Below are positions 46,906-55,662 of a DNA stretch of 64,000 nt, piece by piece (within the stretch, counting starts at the first letter, position 1; each line of letters opens with the position of its first letter). The position numbers were made by a program, and so were the translations under genes. This DNA is from Streptomyces tuirus (lineage in GTDB: Bacteria > Actinomycetota > Actinomycetes > Streptomycetales > Streptomycetaceae). The notes under the pieces are model-generated. The model saw only the letters and a program-made list of their open reading frames with translations. It ran no database searches and was not told where the DNA came from. The DNA lies in assembly GCA_018195615.1 (NCBI GenBank), contig JAGTPG010000002.1, positions 682,001 to 746,000 on the forward strand, written 5' to 3'.

Positions 46906-49467
46906 TCACTCCGTGGCGATGGCCCGCAGGACGTCCAGGCGTCCCGCGCGCCGGGCCGGGCGCAGTCCCGCCAGGGCACCGGCCGCGCAACCCACCAGGG
47001 CCACGACCGCCAGCTGCGCGGGCGGCAGGGCGAAGGCGAAGGCGCTGTCGCTCGCGCCGTCCGAGGCCCTGACGAGGACCCAGCCGAGGAAGGCGCCGAG
47101 GGCGAGACCGCCGGCCGTACCGAAGGCGGCGACCAGGACGGACTCCCAGCGGACCATGGCCCGCAACTGGGCGCGCGTCTGCCCGACGGCCCTGAGCAGG
47201 CCGAGTTCACGGGTGCGTTCGTGGATCGCCAGAGTCAGGGTGTTGGCGATACCGAGAAGCGCGATGACCACGGCGAGGGCGAGCAGGGCGTAGACGAGGG
47301 TCAGCATCATGTCGATGCCGCCGGCCGAGGACTGCGCGTACTCGTCGCGGGTCTGCACCTCCGGGTTGCCGTACCGGTCGGCGACCTTCTCCACCGCCGC
47401 CTTGCCCGCGTCCGGGCTCACGCCGTCCTGGAAGGTGACGGCGACCAGGCTGTCGGAGTCCTGGGTGCGGTGCGGCGCCCAGGCGGCGCGGGTGATGACG
47501 TAGTCGCCGGCGAGTTCGGACCGACCGTAGACCGCGCGGACGGTGAAGGTCTCCTTCCTGCCGTCGGTGAAGGTGAGTTGTGCCGTGTCGCCGGTGGCGA
47601 GGTGTTGCCTGCCGGCCTCCTTCTCGGTGACGGCGATGCCGTCGGTGCCGAGGTCGCGCAGGGAGCCGTCGACCTTGCCCAGATCGAAGGTGCGTTCCAG
47701 GGCGACCGGGTCGGTGACCGTCAGGGCCCGCCCCTCGCCGTCGACTTCTGCGACACCCCGGCCGAGTCCGACGGCGGTGTTCACCTCGGGCACCTCCTGG
47801 ATCGCGTCGGCCAGCCGGGGGCTCAGTCCGCTGCCGCCCGCGCCGAAGGACGGGGCGCTGACGGCCACGTCGCCCGCGAAGGACCGGGACACGGTCTGGT
47901 CCATGGTGGCCTTCAGCGAGGCGCCGAACACCGTGAACAGCGACACGACGGCCACCCCGATCATCAGGGCGCTCGCGGTGGCGGCGGTGCGCTTCGGGCT
48001 GCGCAGGGCGTTGCGCCGGGCGAGGGCACCGGTGACCCCGCGCAGCCGGTGGAGCGGGCCGCCGAGGATCCGTACGGCGGTGGTGGAGGCGACCGGGCCG
48101 AGGACCACGAACGCGACCAGGGCGAGGACCGCGCCGGCGCCGGCCAGCCAGACGGACGGCGCCACGAGGACACCGGCCAGCGTGAGGGCGACGGCCAGGG
48201 CGATCAGCGCCGTGCCGGTGACCGCGCGCGGGCGGGACGCCCCTGAGGTGTCGACGGCTGTCTCGCGCAGGGCGGCCAGGGGCGCGGTCAGGCCGGCGCG
48301 TACGGCGGGCAGCAGGGCGGAGCCCAGGCAGACCACGATCCCGACGGCCAGGGGCAGCGCCAGGGACAGGGCCTTGACCACCAAGTCCCCTCGGGGAACG
48401 GGAACCCGAGGGCCGGGAACAGGGCCTGCAACCCGGCCGCGACGCCGATGCCGCCCGCGAGGCCCGCCACCGAGGCGGTCACGGCCACGGCGGTGGCCTC
48501 CACGAGAGTGGTGACGGTGACCTGGCGGCGCGAGGCACCCAGCGCCCGCAACAGGGCGTTCTCGCGGGTGCGTTGGGCGACCACGATGGCGAACGTGTTG
48601 TGGATGGAGAAGGTCGCGACCAGCAGGGCGACGCCTGAGAACACCAGCAGGAACGTCGTGAAGACGCCCAGGAACTGGCTGGAGATCATCTCGTTGTTCT
48701 CCTCGGCCGACTCCTGACCGGTGATGGCCTCGACGCCCCGGGGCAGGACGGGCGTCAGCCGGTCGACAAGCTCCTGCTGGCTCACACCTGGCCCGGCCCG
48801 CACCTGGATGCTCGCCGCCTCGCCCGGCCGGGCCGTCAGGTACTTCTCCGCGTCGGCCACGGTCATCCCGGTGAAAGTCACCTGCGCCATGCCGTCCTCA
48901 CCGGCGAAGGTGGCGAGCCCGACGATGGTCACCCGAACCGGGTCGGGGGTGCGCAGGGTGGTCGTGTCGCCGATCCTCAGGTCGCCCTTCTCGGCGGCGC
49001 CGCGGTTGACCACGACCTCGCCGGACTTCTGCGGGGCCCGGCCCTCGGCGAGCCGGTACGGATTGAGCTCGGGGTCGGTGATCCAGTTGCCGGCGAGGGT
49101 GGGCGGGCCCTGGCCACCGACCGGCTCGCCGTTCGCGCCGACGAGCTGGCCGGCGCCCTGGATGTTCGGCACGGCGGCCGCGACGCCCGCGACCTTCCCG
49201 ACGGTCGCGGCCAGGTCGGTGGCGACCGGCTGCCGTACGCCCTGGCTCTCGCCGGGCGTGGTGATGGCGTCGGCGCTGCGGACCACGGCGTCCGTGCCCC
49301 TGGTCGCACTGCCGAACATCGAGTCGAAACCTGGCGCGCAGCGTGTCGCCCATGACGAGCGTGCCGGCCAGGAACGCCACGCCCAGGAACACGGCGAGGA
49401 ACGTCCCGGCGAAGCGCCGCCGGTGGGCACGCAGGGAGGACGCGCTCAGGCGCAGGGAGGCGTTCAC
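46906..49467 (-). CDS. FtsX/MacB-type ABC transporter permease (two apparent frameshifts)
   Basis: GTG at 49465-49467 overlaps the ATPase stop (GTGA). Once an extra base near 49329-49335 is removed and one G restored in the run 48387-48390, the protein is about 853 residues. It has two FtsX repeats, each with a membrane core: FAGTFLAVFLGVAFLAGTLV and FSGVALLVATFSIHNTFAIV in the first, MLTLVYALLALAVVIALLGI in the second. Large extracytoplasmic domains lie between the helices. NTLTLAIHERTRELGLLRAV is the typical coupling-helix sequence. With the adjacent ATPase it would form a mechanotransmission exporter for peptides or lipoproteins. Confidence 0.85.
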
Positions 49468-50222
49468 GAGGGCACCTCGAAGGCTTTCATCCGGTCCAGG
49501 ACCCGGTCGGCGGTCGGGGAGTCCATGCGGTCGACGAGGCGTCCGTCGGCGAGGAAGACGACCTCGTCGGCGTGGGCGGCGGCCACCGGGTCGTGGGTGA
49601 CCATGACCACCGTGCGGGCGGTCTCGCGCACCGCACGGCCCAGAAGCCCGAGCACCTCCTGGCCGGAGCGGGAGTCGAGGTTGCCGGTCGGCTCGTCGGC
49701 GAAGACGACGTCCGGCCGCCCGGCGAACGCCCGGGCCACGGCGACGCGTTGCTGCTGTCCGCCGGAGAGTTCGGCCGGCCGGTGATGGAGCCGGTCGCGC
49801 AGTCCGACGACGTCGATCAGCGCGTCGATCCACTCCGGGTCGCCCCGGCCGCCCGCCAGGTCCAGGGGCAGGGTGATGTTCTCCGCGACGGTGAGCGTCG
49901 GCACCAGGTTGTACGCCTGGAACACGAAGCCCACCCGGTCGCGGCGCAGGAGCGTCAGGCGGCGGTCGTCGAGCCCGCCCAGGTCGGTGTCGCCGATGCG
50001 GGCGGTGCCCGAGGTGAGGGTGTCCAGGCCGGCCGCGCAGTGCATCAGCGTGGACTTGCCGGAGCCCGAGGGACCCATGATCGCGGTGAAGCGGCCGGCC
50101 GGGAAGGTCACGGTCACGCCGTCGAGGGCGCGTACGGCGGTGTCGCCACCGCCGTACACCTTCACCGCGTCGACGACCCGGGCGGCGGGCCGCGTGGTCG
50201 TCAGGGCGGTCGTCGTGGTCAT
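49464..50222 (-). CDS. ABC transporter ATP-binding protein (MacB/LolD type)
   Basis: The 252-residue ATPase has Walker A GPSGSGKST, Q-loop FVFQAYNLVPTLTVAEN, signature ELSGGQQQRVAVARA, Walker B VVFADEPTGNLD and switch His in VMVTHDPVAAA. Its start overlaps the SHOCT gene stop by ATGA and its stop overlaps the permease start by GTGA, so all three are translationally coupled. Confidence 0.95.
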   Translation of the reverse strand: MTTTTALTTTRPAARVVDAVKVYGGGDTAVRALDGVTVTFPAGRFTAIMGPSGSGKSTLMHCAAGLDTLTSGTARIGDTDLGGLDDRRLTLLRRDRVGFVFQAYNLVPTLTVAENITLPLDLAGGRGDPEWIDALIDVVGLRDRLHHRPAELSGGQQQRVAVARAFAGRPDVVFADEPTGNLDSRSGQEVLGLLGRAVRETARTVVMVTHDPVAAAHADEVVFLADGRLVDRMDSPTADRVLDRMKAFEVPS

Positions 50223-50500
50223 GCCGCGCCTCCCTTGCGGCCGAACTCCTCGTTCAGCACGGACAGTCGGCGCCAGTACTCGTCCTCGTCGATCTCGCCG
50301 GAGGCGAAGCGGTGGCCGAGCACGGCGATGGGCGAGTCGTTCTCGACCGTGGGCCGCCGCCAGGGGCCGCCGCGGCGCCCGCGCCACACGGTGCGGCGCA
50401 GCAGCGCGATGCCGCCGCCGATGACCAGCGCCCAGATCACGGGGAAGAGCAGGATCCACGGCCCGGGGCCGCCGTCACCGAAGTTCGCCAGGGTCTGCAT
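50219..50500 (-). CDS. SHOCT-domain small membrane protein
   Basis: ATG at 50500 stands 9 nt after GAGGAG; a TTG at 50509 directly abuts that site. The 93-residue protein has one membrane helix (WILLFPVIWALVIGGGIALL) and a C-terminal SHOCT motif (LGHRFASGEIDEDEYWRRLS). It heads the ABC operon and may modulate the transporter. It is divergent from the TetR gene. Confidence 0.85.
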   Translation of the reverse strand: MQTLANFGDGGPGPWILLFPVIWALVIGGGIALLRRTVWRGRRGGPWRRPTVENDSPIAVLGHRFASGEIDEDEYWRRLSVLNEEFGRKGGAA

Positions 50501-50665
50501 GTCGTCCAACTCCTCGGAGGTGTTGCCGCGATGTCCTGTGTGTCGCTTCCGAGAGTCGTCCTGTGCGGGGGCCCGGGTCGTCGTACGGCCAGCGGCACTG
50601 TGCGTACCTCGTGGGGAGTAGGCGGGCGGGTCCGGGCTGCTTCACCGAGCCTCGACTTCTGTAAC

Positions 50666-50682
50666 TACTGGTATGTACAGTA
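50666..50682. promoter_or_regulatory. 17-bp inverted repeat before the TetR gene: probable operator
   Basis: TACTG-GTATGTA-CAGTA ends 5 bp before the ATG at 50688. Size and place fit autoregulation by the TetR protein. It may also cover the divergent ABC operon promoter. Confidence 0.6.
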
Positions 50683-50687
50683 CGGGC

Positions 50688-51251
50688 ATGAGTACATCGG
50701 AACGGCTGATCGAGTCCACCCGCGAGCTGCTCTGGGAGCGCGGTTACGTGGGCACGAGCCCCAAGGCGATCCTGGAGCGGGCGGACGCCGGGCAGGGCAG
50801 CATGTACCACCACTTCAAGGGCAAGCCCGACCTCGCGCTGGCGGCGATCCGGCGGACCGCCGAGGAGATGCGGGCTACCGCCGCGGGAGTACTCGACGGC
50901 CCGGGCACGCCCTACGAGCGCATCGAGGCGTATCTGCGGCGCGAGCGGGACGTGCTCCGGGGATGCCCGATCGGCCGGCTGACCATGGACCCGGACGTGG
51001 TCGCCAGCGCCGAACTGCGCGCACCGGTCGACGAGACGCTCGACTGGCTCCGTGGGCGGCTCGCCGGGATCGTCGAGGAGGGCAAGGAGCAGGGCCTGTT
51101 CACGCCTTCGCTGGACGGGGAGGAGATCGCGGCGGCGATCGTCGCGACCGTCCAGGGCGGATACGTCCTCGCCCGCGCCTCCGGCTCCCCGGCCGCGTTC
51201 GACGCGGGCGTGCGCGGGCTGCTCTCCCTGCTGGCGCCCCGCACCCCCTGA
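50688..51251 (+). CDS. TetR-family transcriptional regulator
   Basis: ATG at 50688 is chosen because an ATG at 50673 lies within the inverted repeat. The 187-residue protein has the helix-turn-helix GTSPKAILERADAGQGSMYHHFKGK, seen as AILERADAGQGSMYHHFKGK, and a C-terminal ligand domain with VLRGCPIGRLTMDPDV, typical of the YxaF/LmrA-type branch. It is the first gene of a three-gene operon with DUF4865 and a phosphotriesterase-like enzyme. Confidence 0.92.
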   Translation: MSTSERLIESTRELLWERGYVGTSPKAILERADAGQGSMYHHFKGKPDLALAAIRRTAEEMRATAAGVLDGPGTPYERIEAYLRRERDVLRGCPIGRLTMDPDVVASAELRAPVDETLDWLRGRLAGIVEEGKEQGLFTPSLDGEEIAAAIVATVQGGYVLARASGSPAAFDAGVRGLLSLLAPRTP

Positions 51252-51265
51252 TGAGGAGACCTTTC

Positions 51266-51844
51266 ATGCACGCCATGCAGTACGAGCTCACGCTGCCCGC
51301 CGACTACGACATGGGCGTCATCCGCGACCGGGTGGCCCGCGTCGGGCATCTGCTGGACGACTGGGAGGGCCTGGGGGTCAAGGTCTATCTGGCACGCGAG
51401 CGCGGCCTGCGCGGCTCGCCGGTCAACCAGTACGCGCCCTTCTACCTCTGGAACACCGTCGAGGGCATGAACTCCTTCCTCTGGGGCCGCGGTTTCCAGG
51501 GGCTCAGCGACGACTTCGGACGGCCGTCCGTATGCCAGTGGACGGGGCTCGCTTACGAGGAAGGGGCCGGTGGGGACCCGCGGTTCGCGGTGCGGCGGCG
51601 CCGACCGGTACCGGACGCGGGGCTGTTGGCCGAGACGGTGGAGGACGCGGTGGAAGAGGTGCGGCGGCTGGCCTCGCAGGACGGGGCCCTGCTCGCCGCG
51701 GCCGCCGTCGATACGAGCCGCTGGGAGCTGGTGCACTTCTCCCTCTGGGAGCACGACACGACCAGGGCCGACGGCGACGTGTTCGAGGTGCTGCACCTGT
51801 CGGCGCCGGGCCGGGAGCGGCTGCTCCGGGGGCGCCAGTGGTGA
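51266..51844 (+). CDS. DUF4865-family protein
   Basis: ATG at 51266 stands 7 nt after GAGGAG. The 192-residue protein begins MHAMQYELTLPADYDMGVIR and contains GLGVKVYLARERGLRGSPVN, FYLWNTVEGMNSFLWGRGFQG and WELVHFSLWEHD. This matches DUF4865, an uncharacterised family often next to TetR regulators; the fold is probably a dimeric alpha-beta-barrel-like monooxygenase type. The stop overlaps the next GTG (GTGA). Confidence 0.8.
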   Translation: MHAMQYELTLPADYDMGVIRDRVARVGHLLDDWEGLGVKVYLARERGLRGSPVNQYAPFYLWNTVEGMNSFLWGRGFQGLSDDFGRPSVCQWTGLAYEEGAGGDPRFAVRRRRPVPDAGLLAETVEDAVEEVRRLASQDGALLAAAAVDTSRWELVHFSLWEHDTTRADGDVFEVLHLSAPGRERLLRGRQW

Positions 51845-52749
51845 GCGCGGTCCGGACGGTGCTGGGGGACGTTCCGCCCGGCGACCTGGGTGTGTGCGAC
51901 GCCCACGACCATCTGTTCTTCGGCAGTCCCCGGCTGCCCGGGCAGGAGTTGCGCAGTGTGGCGGCGGCACGGGCGGAGCTCAGGGCGTTCCGGGAGCAGG
52001 GCGGCGCGGCCGTGGTGCAGTGGACGCCGTACGGGCTCGGGCGGCGGGCCGCCGATCTGCCGCCGCTGTCCCGGGAGACCGGTGTGCGCGTGGTGGCGGC
52101 GACCGGTCTGCACCAGGCCGTTCACTACGACGAGGACACGCTCGCCGGGCTGCGGGGCCGGCTCGCCGAGATGTTCGTCTCCGAACTCACCACGGGCATC
52201 GGGGTGTCCGGGGTGCGGGCGGGGCTCGTCAAGGTCGCGGGCGGTTTCCACGCCCTGGACGCGCACGCCCGCTGGACGATGGCGGCGGCTGCCGAGGCGC
52301 ATCACGCCACGGGCGTGACCATCGCGGTGCATCTGGAGCTGGGCACCGGCGCGCTGGACGTCCTGGATCTGCTGTGCGGGGAGTTGGGGGTGCCGCCGCA
52401 TCGCGTGGTGCTGGGGCACCTGAACCGCTCCCCCGACCCCGTGGTGCACCGGCAGGCCGCGGAGTCCGGCTGCTATCTGGCCTTCGACGGGCCGTCGCAG
52501 GCACACCACGCCACGGACTGGCGGATGCCGGACGCCGTACGGGCGCTCGCCGACGCCGGGTTCGGTGACCGGCTGCTGCTGGGCGCGGACACCACGACGG
52601 CCGCCGCCCGCTCGGTGGGCGGCGGCCCCGGGATGCCGTACCTGCTGCGCCGGGTGCGTCCGCGGCTCGTCCAGGCCGTGGGCGAGGACCTGGTGGGGCG
52701 CGTCCTCAGGGAGAACCCGGGCCGGGCGTTCGCCGTGGCGTGGCGCTGA
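51841..52749 (+). CDS. Phosphotriesterase-family metal-dependent hydrolase
   Basis: The 302-residue protein keeps the metal ligands of the family. They are HxH in CDAHDHLFFG, the lysine that is carboxylated in GVRAGLVKVAGG, histidines in IAVHLELGTG and VVLGHLNRSP, and the catalytic Asp in LLLGADTTT. Members hydrolyse lactones or phosphotriesters. It is translationally coupled to DUF4865 and under the same TetR regulator, so the pair may detoxify or degrade one small molecule. Confidence 0.85.
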   Translation: MSAVRTVLGDVPPGDLGVCDAHDHLFFGSPRLPGQELRSVAAARAELRAFREQGGAAVVQWTPYGLGRRAADLPPLSRETGVRVVAATGLHQAVHYDEDTLAGLRGRLAEMFVSELTTGIGVSGVRAGLVKVAGGFHALDAHARWTMAAAAEAHHATGVTIAVHLELGTGALDVLDLLCGELGVPPHRVVLGHLNRSPDPVVHRQAAESGCYLAFDGPSQAHHATDWRMPDAVRALADAGFGDRLLLGADTTTAAARSVGGGPGMPYLLRRVRPRLVQAVGEDLVGRVLRENPGRAFAVAWR

Positions 52750-52767
52750 CCGGCGTGGTCGCCGGGC

Positions 52768-53190
52768 TCATCCCCCTGCCTGGTCGCTGTCCTTCATCGC
52801 GCCCCAGCCGTGCCAGCGGTCCACCTCGATCCAGGCGCTGACCCTTGGGCGGACGCGGTCCGGGTAGGGCTTGCCGATGTAGTGCCGGGCGAGGAGGTCG
52901 ATGTCGTCCAGGCCCTCGTCGTCGTACATCTCGGTGACGCGGCCGATGAGGGTGACGTGGGTGTACCAGTCGTCGCCGGCGAGGACGGTGAGGGTCACGC
53001 GGGGGTCGCGGCGCAGGTGCTTCAGGCGGACGCGGCCCGCGTCGAGGTTGATCAGCACTCGGCCGTCCTTCCACACGTACCAGGTGGCGGTGGAGACCGG
53101 TGTGCCGTCCGAGCGCAGCGTGGCCATGACGCACGGGTTGGGCCGGCTCAGCAGGGCGTCGGCGTCGGGCGGCAGCGGCGGCTTGGACAT
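52768..53190 (-). CDS. PPOX-class F420/FMN-dependent oxidoreductase
   Basis: The 140-residue split-barrel protein has NPCVMATLRSDGTPVSTATW, LINLDAGRVRLKHLRRDPRV, YTHVTLIGRVTEMYDDEG and ARHYIGKPYPDR. This is the pattern of actinobacterial flavin/deazaflavin oxidoreductases. Cofactor preference cannot be decided by eye, although F420 is common in this order. Confidence 0.88.
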   Translation of the reverse strand: MSKPPLPPDADALLSRPNPCVMATLRSDGTPVSTATWYVWKDGRVLINLDAGRVRLKHLRRDPRVTLTVLAGDDWYTHVTLIGRVTEMYDDEGLDDIDLLARHYIGKPYPDRVRPRVSAWIEVDRWHGWGAMKDSDQAGG

Positions 53191-53209
53191 GAGGGGTACC
53201 TCCAGGTGA

Positions 53210-54124
53210 TCAGACGGACGGCTTCTCGTCGGAGGCGGCGGACGGCTTCCCGGCGAAGCTGGCGAAGTAGGCCGCGACCATGTCCTCGTCGGCATGGCCC
53301 TGTTCGGCGGCCCGCTCCATCCGCGCGGCGGCCGCTTCGGCGACGTCCAGGCGGACGCCGCCCGCCGCACCGGCCTCGACGATCAGGCGGGCGTCCTTGG
53401 CGGCGGTGCTCACCGCGAACTGGGGCGGCGTCAACCGGTCGCCGAGGACCATCTCGGACTTGGCTCGCAGGTAGCCCATGTCGAGCGGGCCACCGGCGAC
53501 GATGTCGAAGAAGTCGTGCGGGTCGACATCGAGGGCCTTCGCCAGTGCCAGGGCCTCGCCGGCGGCGGCCGTGACCGCGAGGACCCAGCTGTTGGCGACC
53601 AGCTTCAGCCGGGTGGCGCCACCCGCCGCCCCGTCGTCGCCGGCCCACACGGTGCGGGCGCCGACGGCGTCGAAGACCGGGGTCACCTTCTCCCGGCCCT
53701 CGGCGGGGCCGGCGGCGAGCACCGTCAGCTGTCCGGCTTCGGCGGGCTGGCGGGTGCCCAGGACGGGTGCGTCGTAGAAGAGCAGGCCGTGTTCGCGGGC
53801 GAAGGCGGCCAGCGAGCCGATCGACTCGACACCGGCGGTCGTGGACTGCACCCAGACGGTGCCGGGGCGCAGGGCGGGGGCGGCGTCGCGCATCGTGTCC
53901 AGGGCGGCGGGACCGTCGTGGAGCATGGTCAGGACGACGTCGCTGTCCTGGACCGCCTGCGCCGGGGTGTCCGCGATGTACGCGCCCTCTGCGGCCAGTG
54001 GCTCGGCCTTCGCACGGGTGCGGTTCCAGGCGCGGACGGTGAGCCCGGCACGGGCGAGGTTGCGTGCCATCGCGGCACCCATGATGCCGGTGCCCAGGAC
54101 GCTCACGGTGAGCTTGTCGGTCAT
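53210..54124 (-). CDS. NAD(P)-dependent beta-hydroxyacid dehydrogenase
   Basis: The 304-residue protein starts behind GAGGAAG. It shows the Rossmann loop VLGTGIMGAAMARNLARAGL, WVQSTTAGVES (substrate loop), FYDAPVLGTRQPAEAG and the catalytic lysine in TRLKLVANSWV. The family includes 3-hydroxyisobutyrate dehydrogenase, tartronate semialdehyde reductase and glyoxylate reductases. The substrate is not decided. It lies 19 bp upstream of the PPOX gene on the same strand. Confidence 0.9.
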   Translation of the reverse strand: MTDKLTVSVLGTGIMGAAMARNLARAGLTVRAWNRTRAKAEPLAAEGAYIADTPAQAVQDSDVVLTMLHDGPAALDTMRDAAPALRPGTVWVQSTTAGVESIGSLAAFAREHGLLFYDAPVLGTRQPAEAGQLTVLAAGPAEGREKVTPVFDAVGARTVWAGDDGAAGGATRLKLVANSWVLAVTAAAGEALALAKALDVDPHDFFDIVAGGPLDMGYLRAKSEMVLGDRLTPPQFAVSTAAKDARLIVEAGAAGGVRLDVAEAAAARMERAAEQGHADEDMVAAYFASFAGKPSAASDEKPSV

Positions 54125-54241
54125 TGCGTCTTCTTCCTCATTGGTGCGGTGCGGGCGTGCTGCCTGCGGACCAGCCTGCCCGCTCAGCGGCGAGCCTGCC
54201 CGGAAGCGGCGCGGACAAGCCTGACACCCGTGGGGTGGGTC

Positions 54242-54924
54242 TCAGGTCACCGAGATGTCCACGGACGGCCGCAGCCTCGCCGCCGCGGCCAGGGCTTCGT
54301 GCACCGGGTGGGTGTCGAAGGCCGCGAGCAGCGCGGTGTCCGCCGGGTTCTCGGCGGCCGGGTAGGCGATCTGCTCGTACGCCGCCTGGAAACGCGGGCC
54401 CCAGCGGCGGGCGCCGAGGCGGGCCGTGCGGGAGCAGTTGTCGACCATGTACGCCACGTCGCGGGCGTGCATGTACGGCAGCAGGGAGTCGACTGCCTCG
54501 ATGACGGACTCGTTGACGATCTCCGACCAGGGGTGGCCGCGCTCGGCGAACTCGTCGATCTGGGCCGTCATGGTGGCGACGAACACGCCGGCGGTGAACG
54601 GGTCGACGGGCAGGCCGCGGGTGTCGCGCCGGGCCCGCACCCGCTCGCTCACCGACCACATCGGGGATCCGCCGATCGCGCTCATCGGGCGGGCGCCGAG
54701 CCGCCGTTCGGCGAGGATCACGCTGCGCAGTTCGGTGCCGTCGGCGACCTCGTCGTAGATCTCCGCGACGATCTCGCGAGCGGACGGGTAGGTGGCCGTG
54801 TACGCGCGGTCGAAGATCTCCCGCCCGGGCGTGTCCAGGCCCTCGCGCACCGCCCGCAGTCCGGTGCGGGAGATGGTGCGGGCGATGGGGCCGGTGACGT
54901 TCTCGGGTTGTTCGACCGGGGGCC
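54242..54924 (-). pseudogene. ilvC: Plant-type (class II) ketol-acid reductoisomerase, 5'-truncated
   Basis: The C-terminal 225 or so residues are present. They include PENVTGPIARTISRTGLRAV, DEVADGTELRSVILAERR, PFTAGVFVATMTAQIDEFAE, ESVIEAVDSLLPYMHARDV, MVDNCSRTARLGARRWGPRF and the end HPVHEALAAAARLRPSVDIS. The match is to the C-terminal domain of plant chloroplast KARI rather than the short class I enzyme usual in actinobacteria. The NADPH-binding domain and half of the catalytic domain (at least 250 residues) are missing. The frame breaks at about 54915 into an opposite-strand LysR fragment. As it stands no active enzyme can be made. Confidence 0.82.
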
Positions 54925-55633
54925 GCGCGGGGTGGCCCTCACGGCGGAGGGGCACCGCTTCCGCGCGTACGCCGTCCGGGCCCTGGAGTTGTGGCGCGCC
55001 TACCGCGAGGAGCACCCCGACCCGGCCGAACTGACCGGCCGTCTCGCCCTGTTCGCGACGGTGACCGCCTGCCAGGCGTTGCTGCCGGGGCTGCTGGCCC
55101 CGTTCCGGGCCGCTCATCCGCAGGTGCGGCTTGATCTGCGGACCGGGGACGCTGCGGCCGCGCTGGCCCGGCTCGACGAGGGCGAGGTGGACGCGGCCGT
55201 GGCGGGGATCCCGCCGAGGTTGCCGGAGGCGCTCGTGTGCCGGACGGTCTCGGTGACCGAGCTGGTGTTCGTCACGGCCCGGGAGCGGCCGGATCCCGGG
55301 CTCGACGGGCCGTTCGTCCTCCCCCACCGCGGCCTCGTCCGCGACGCTGCCGACCGCTGGTTCCGCGCCCGGGGCGCGGCACCCGACGTGGCCTGTGAAC
55401 CGGACGGCCACGAGGGGCTGCTCACGCTGGTCGCACTGGGCTGCGGCACCGGTGTGGTGCCACGCCTCGTGCTGGAGCACAGCGCGGTGCGCGACCGGCT
55501 GGCGGTGCTCCCGGCCGATCCGGTGCCCGAGCCGTTTCCCATCGGACTGTGCGTCCGGCGGGCGGACCTGCGTCGGCCGCTGGTCGCGGCGCTGTGGAGT
55601 CTGGCCCCGGTCGGCGCAATGGTCTTGCCTTGA
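54912..55633 (+). pseudogene. IlvY-like LysR regulator, 5'-truncated
   Basis: The frame starts abruptly as LFDRGPRGVALTAEGHRFRA, the end of a LysR helix-turn-helix region. It continues through the effector domain (LALFATVTACQALLPGLLAP, VRLDLRTGDAAAALARLDEG, VALGCGTGVVPRLVLEHSAV) to a TGA at 55633. The effector domain closely follows E. coli IlvY, the activator divergently encoded next to ilvC. The first 55-60 residues, including most of the DNA-binding helix, are missing. The break coincides with that of the KARI remnant. Confidence 0.78.
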
Positions 55634-55662
55634 CAGGCGGGTCCGGGTGGATCGGCAAGCTG

